Source of the DNA: Streptomyces sp. NBC_00306
Lineage (GTDB): Bacteria; Actinomycetota; Actinomycetes; Streptomycetales; Streptomycetaceae
Reading direction: 5' to 3'
Length of the DNA stretch: 64,000 bases
Assembly (NCBI RefSeq): GCF_036169555.1
Contig: NZ_CP108032.1
Location: 124,001-188,000, forward strand
Below, in pieces: positions 61,663-64,000 of the stretch (the stretch's first letter is position 1; every line of letters begins with the position of its first letter). The translations under genes were made by a program, and so were the position numbers. The notes beneath the pieces were generated by a model, which saw only the letters and a program-made list of their open reading frames with translations, did no database searches and was not told the origin of the DNA.

Positions 61663-63048
61663 ATGTCAGGGGACGTCTCACCACCATCGGCTTTACCGGC
61701 GCAGGTCCTCGGCCGAGCCGATGTGCAGGCTGCGCTGAGGCGGCACGACTTCGGTCAGGTCTTCAAGCTGGCCCGGCAATGGGGTGGGATCAGCTTCCTG
61801 CGGATCGCCGATGCGTGCGACATCAAACCGGAGCGTGTAGGGAAGTTGGCGCGAGGCGACGGTGCGATCACCACGTACGAGAAGATCGGGTACATCGCAG
61901 ATGCCTTGCGCATCCCGGGCCACCTCGTCGGGATGGCCCCGCGCCCCTGGGAGGGGATGTCGCAGCCCTCGCCCGCAGGTCCCTCGGAGCTGAGCTCTCC
62001 GCTGGCGACTGTCACCCCAAGAATCGCGGGCGTTGCCAGTTCCGATGATTTGGGAACCGTGGATCTCGAAGGAGACGAAGTGCAGCGCAGGAGGTTTCTC
62101 GCGGCTTCCATAGGCATCGCCACTGGTACAGCCGCTACGACGGCAACACCGTCAGGACGCCGTATCGGACAGCGTGAGCTACGGCACCTTCAGCGACGTA
62201 CCACCCGTCTCCGCAGCCTCGATGACGTGCTGGGCGGAGCCGATACACGGCACATCTACCGCGTGGAACTCGGTTCCACCATGAACCTGTTGCGCAACTC
62301 GTCGTACACCGAGGCGACGGGCCGACAGTTGCTGGGTCTGGTGGCCGAGCAAGCCCAGCAGGCCGGCTGGGCCGCGTTCGACGCAGGCCGGCAGACCGAG
62401 GCGTCTGCTCTCTATGAGAAGGCCTTCCAGGCGGCTACCGCCGCCCAGGATCCCGCACTCGCCGGGAACTCTCTGGCCTTCCTCGCCTACCAGCAGGTCA
62501 GCGCCGGTATCTCCGGGGTGGCGACGGCCACCGCATCTTGCGAGACAGCCAGGGCGGACGCCCCCGCGACAGTTCGCGCCCTTCTCTTCGAACGGCGCGC
62601 GTGGGCCCATGCCAAGGCCGGCCAGGCCAAGGAGACGGAGCAGGCACTCGGCCAGGCCGAGGAAGCTGTGACCGGGACAGGCGGCGAACGCCCCGGGCCC
62701 GACTGGTCATCCTGGGTCGACACCCGCGAGCTCCAGATCATGAAGGGCCGCTGCTGGACCGAGTTGCATCGCCCCCTGCGAGCCGTGCCCGCCCTAGAAG
62801 CAGCCTTGGCCGACTTCGACGACACTCACGCTCGCGACAAGGCGTTGTACCTCACCTGGCTGGCACACGCCTACCTGGACGCCGGCGAGATCGAGCAGTC
62901 GGCAACCGTGATCGCGACAGCCATGGACCTCTTCGCCGGCGTCGGGTCAGTGCGACCCCAGCAGCGCGCCGACGAGTTCCTGCTCAGGCTTCACGCCTAC
63001 CGGGCTGTCGCTCCGGTCGCAGAGGTCTTGGACCGCGCGGCAATATGA
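61663..63048 (+). CDS. XRE-type HTH regulator with C-terminal TPR-like domain
   Basis: A 461-residue protein. The HTH covers residues 20-75 (DFGQVFKLARQWGGISFLRI, CDIKPERVGKLARGDGAITT). A linker of 70 residues holds a hydrophobic stretch (RRFLAASIGIATGTAATTA) that looks like a twin-arginine-type segment yet lies inside a cytoplasmic-looking protein. Residues 210-440 form helical repeats (AGWAAFDAGRQTEASALYEK, LAFLAYQQVSAG). Such XRE-TPR proteins in Streptomyces sense peptides or control development. I use the ATG at 61663 with GGGGAA upstream; it abuts cutA with no spacer. Confidence 0.88.
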   Translation: MSGDVSPPSALPAQVLGRADVQAALRRHDFGQVFKLARQWGGISFLRIADACDIKPERVGKLARGDGAITTYEKIGYIADALRIPGHLVGMAPRPWEGMSQPSPAGPSELSSPLATVTPRIAGVASSDDLGTVDLEGDEVQRRRFLAASIGIATGTAATTATPSGRRIGQRELRHLQRRTTRLRSLDDVLGGADTRHIYRVELGSTMNLLRNSSYTEATGRQLLGLVAEQAQQAGWAAFDAGRQTEASALYEKAFQAATAAQDPALAGNSLAFLAYQQVSAGISGVATATASCETARADAPATVRALLFERRAWAHAKAGQAKETEQALGQAEEAVTGTGGERPGPDWSSWVDTRELQIMKGRCWTELHRPLRAVPALEAALADFDDTHARDKALYLTWLAHAYLDAGEIEQSATVIATAMDLFAGVGSVRPQQRADEFLLRLHAYRAVAPVAEVLDRAAI

Positions 63049-63369
63049 TCATTCGGCGACGCTGCGAGCGATCCATTCCAGGCCCGCCGCGGAACCCGCC
63101 ACGATCGGCACCGCGTTGATCTCCGGATTCTTCCAGGGGTGGCGCTCCAGCAGGTGCGATTCGAGTTCGGGATAGCGGGCCGTCGTCGTCTTGAAGATCA
63201 CCTGCCACTCCTCCCCCTCGCCGAACTCCCCGAGGTGCCAGAACACCGACGTGACCGGGCCCACCACCTGCGCTCCGGCAGCCAGCCGGGCTTCCGTCGC
63301 TTCCTTGGCCAGCTTCACCGCCGCCTCGCGGCTCTCGGTCGCTGTGTACACCTGCACGCACTCAGTCAT
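63049..63369 (-). CDS. cutA: Divalent-cation tolerance protein CutA
   Basis: A 106-residue PII-like trimer-forming protein. It shows VYTATESREAAVKLAKEATE, then the central FWHLGEFGEGEEWQVIFKTT and LLERHPWKNPEINAVPIVAG, all typical of CutA1. It is linked to copper tolerance in enterobacteria, but its role in actinobacteria is not settled. Its stop directly abuts the stop of the convergent XRE-TPR gene. No strong ribosome binding site is visible before the ATG. Confidence 0.93.
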   Translation of the reverse strand: MTECVQVYTATESREAAVKLAKEATEARLAAGAQVVGPVTSVFWHLGEFGEGEEWQVIFKTTTARYPELESHLLERHPWKNPEINAVPIVAGSAAGLEWIARSVAE

Positions 63370-63467
63370 GCGTCGAGCCTAGGGCGGACGTTGACCCGCC
63401 ATCCAGAGCACACCGGCGTACCGACCCGATCCGACGCCGATCGGCGCCCCGCCAAGAACGCTATGAA

Positions 63468-63668
63468 GTGGGCTCAACTGTGCTCAACCTCTCGCTATCC
63501 CCGATCGACAGGCTCCTGGACGGCCGCATCGCTATCGCGGATGCCCTCACCTGGCCCGAGACCCGGCAGAGCATCGCCGCCCTGGTCGCACGCGGGTTGC
63601 AGCAGAAAGGGGACCTGGAAAACCGATTCGGCGCTCACCTCGCCGACCTGCTCGACGACCAGGCATGA
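63468..63668 (+). CDS. Small hypothetical protein
   Basis: A 66-residue protein from GTG 63468, with strong GC3 codon bias throughout (LSLSPIDRLLDGRIAIADAL, then ETRQSIAALVARGLQQKGDL). It looks helical and acidic at the C-terminus. I know no family. It is followed by a strong hairpin, which supports a real transcript. Confidence 0.55.
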   Translation: MGSTVLNLSLSPIDRLLDGRIAIADALTWPETRQSIAALVARGLQQKGDLENRFGAHLADLLDDQA

Positions 63669-63685
63669 CTATCCACCCCGACATG

Positions 63686-63723
63686 GTGCGGCTCCGGCGC
63701 GGGCCGAGGCGCCGGAGCCGCAC
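63686..63723. terminator. Bidirectional hairpin terminator
   Basis: A perfect 15-bp stem GTGCGGCTCCGGCGC / GCGCCGGAGCCGCAC with an 8-base loop lies between the convergent small gene and glpD. Confidence 0.8.
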
Positions 63724-63731
63724 GAGGTCCG

Positions 63732-64000
63732 TCAGGGAGCCGTCTCCGCGAGGATTGCCTCGACCCTGGCGCGGATCTCGTCCGTCGCGAGACCGCGGAT
63801 GGTGAGAGTCGTACGGCGTCGCAGTACGTCGTCGGCGGTCTCGGCCCATTCGTGATCGCGGGCATAGACGACCTGCGCCCAGATCTCGGGGGCGTCGGGG
63901 TGAATGCGTTCGGCCAGGGCGGGATCCCGGTGAGAAAGACAGGCAATCTCGTAGGCGAGGGTTCCGTAGTGGGTCGCCAGGTGCCGGGCAGTGTCGGCGG
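63732..64000 (-). CDS. glpD: Glycerol-3-phosphate dehydrogenase, C-terminal part (cut by the window edge)
   Basis: Minus-strand translation from the window edge reads ARHLATHYGTLAYEIACLSH, then ERIHPDAPEIWAQVVYARDH, EWAETADDVLRRRTTLTIRG and ATDEIRARVEAILAETAP before TGA (63732-63734). This is the C-terminal helical domain of aerobic GlpD, which oxidises glycerol-3-phosphate at the membrane with FAD. About 89 residues are inside the window; the FAD domain lies beyond it. Confidence 0.9.
   Translation of the reverse strand, partial: ADTARHLATHYGTLAYEIACLSHRDPALAERIHPDAPEIWAQVVYARDHEWAETADDVLRRRTTLTIRGLATDEIRARVEAILAETAP

Noticed and set aside
1..64000. tRNA genes, rRNA genes, CRISPR arrays, phage or integrase genes
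   Set aside because: I found no cloverleaf-like sequence, regularly spaced repeats or integrase/recombinase motifs while reading both strands.

Overview
The window is chromosomal DNA of a Streptomyces-type actinomycete. The GC is very high and third codon positions are almost all G or C. GTG starts and GTGA/ATGA gene overlaps are frequent. Family content is typical of the genus: a CebE-like sugar-binding lipoprotein, a DUF5701-like protein, a DUF7848-like protein, an XRE-TPR regulator next to an RsbW-like ATPase, and a PAS-SpoIIE phosphatase. I see no tRNA, rRNA, CRISPR array or replication origin.

Layout. (1) 81-4944: beta-glucoside uptake and hydrolysis, with a lipoprotein, two permeases and a GH1 beta-glucosidase. 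(2) 5.1-20 kb: mostly single enzymes and regulators, including a GNAT, a serine hydrolase, two TetR genes, a quinone-oxidoreductase-like gene whose 5' end looks frameshifted, VOC, epoxide hydrolase, DJ-1/PfpI, PPOX, PAS-SpoIIE, a peroxiredoxin-like protein lacking its peroxidatic Cys, GYD, and a membrane protein coupled to a YtrA-type GntR. (3) 21.1-33.2 kb: an IclR-controlled oxidative sugar module with a lactonase, an enolase-superfamily dehydratase, a zinc dehydrogenase, a U32-like barrel protein and a ChvE/MmsA/MmsB importer. An IS200/IS605 element (tnpB and tnpA) lies between the importer and an aldose 1-epimerase that is now a pseudogene. (4) 33.3-40.6 kb: small enzymes, an XRE/membrane pair behind a hairpin that covers its ribosome binding site, then a decay zone with a frameshifted secreted peptide, a broken second IS200/IS605 copy and a multiply frameshifted SnoaL-like gene. 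After it come an SDR/TetR pair and a universal stress protein. (5) 41.0-54.8 kb: a complete-looking alpha-galactoside to D-galactonate (De Ley-Doudoroff) locus. It holds a secreted GH27 alpha-galactosidase with a beta-propeller tail, an ABC importer, an intracellular GH36 alpha-galactosidase, an SDR sugar dehydrogenase, a GntR regulator, DgoD, a mutarotase-like protein, a KDPG-type aldolase, an SMP-30 lactonase and a PfkB kinase. (6) 54.9-64 kb: PAP2 membrane protein, secreted inhibitor-like protein, pentapeptide-repeat protein running into a truncated binding-protein relic, YhgE/Pip-like membrane protein, RsbW-like/DUF7848/XRE-TPR neighbourhood, CutA, and the C-terminal end of GlpD at the window edge.

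How the genes work together. Regions 3 and 5 are parallel pathways of the same logic (dehydrogenase, lactonase, dehydratase). Region 5 also has the kinase and aldolase that finish the route to pyruvate and glyceraldehyde-3-phosphate. Region 3 lacks a recognisable kinase or aldolase; a U32-like barrel protein occupies that place. Each region carries its own repeated operator: a TTCGAAC double site in region 3 and an AATTAGYAATTAAT site overlapping the -35 in region 5. Several TetR/GntR genes show clear palindromic operators in their own promoters.

Limits. All family calls come from reading motifs by eye. Frameshifts and stops could be real decay or sequencing errors; reads over those positions would settle it.
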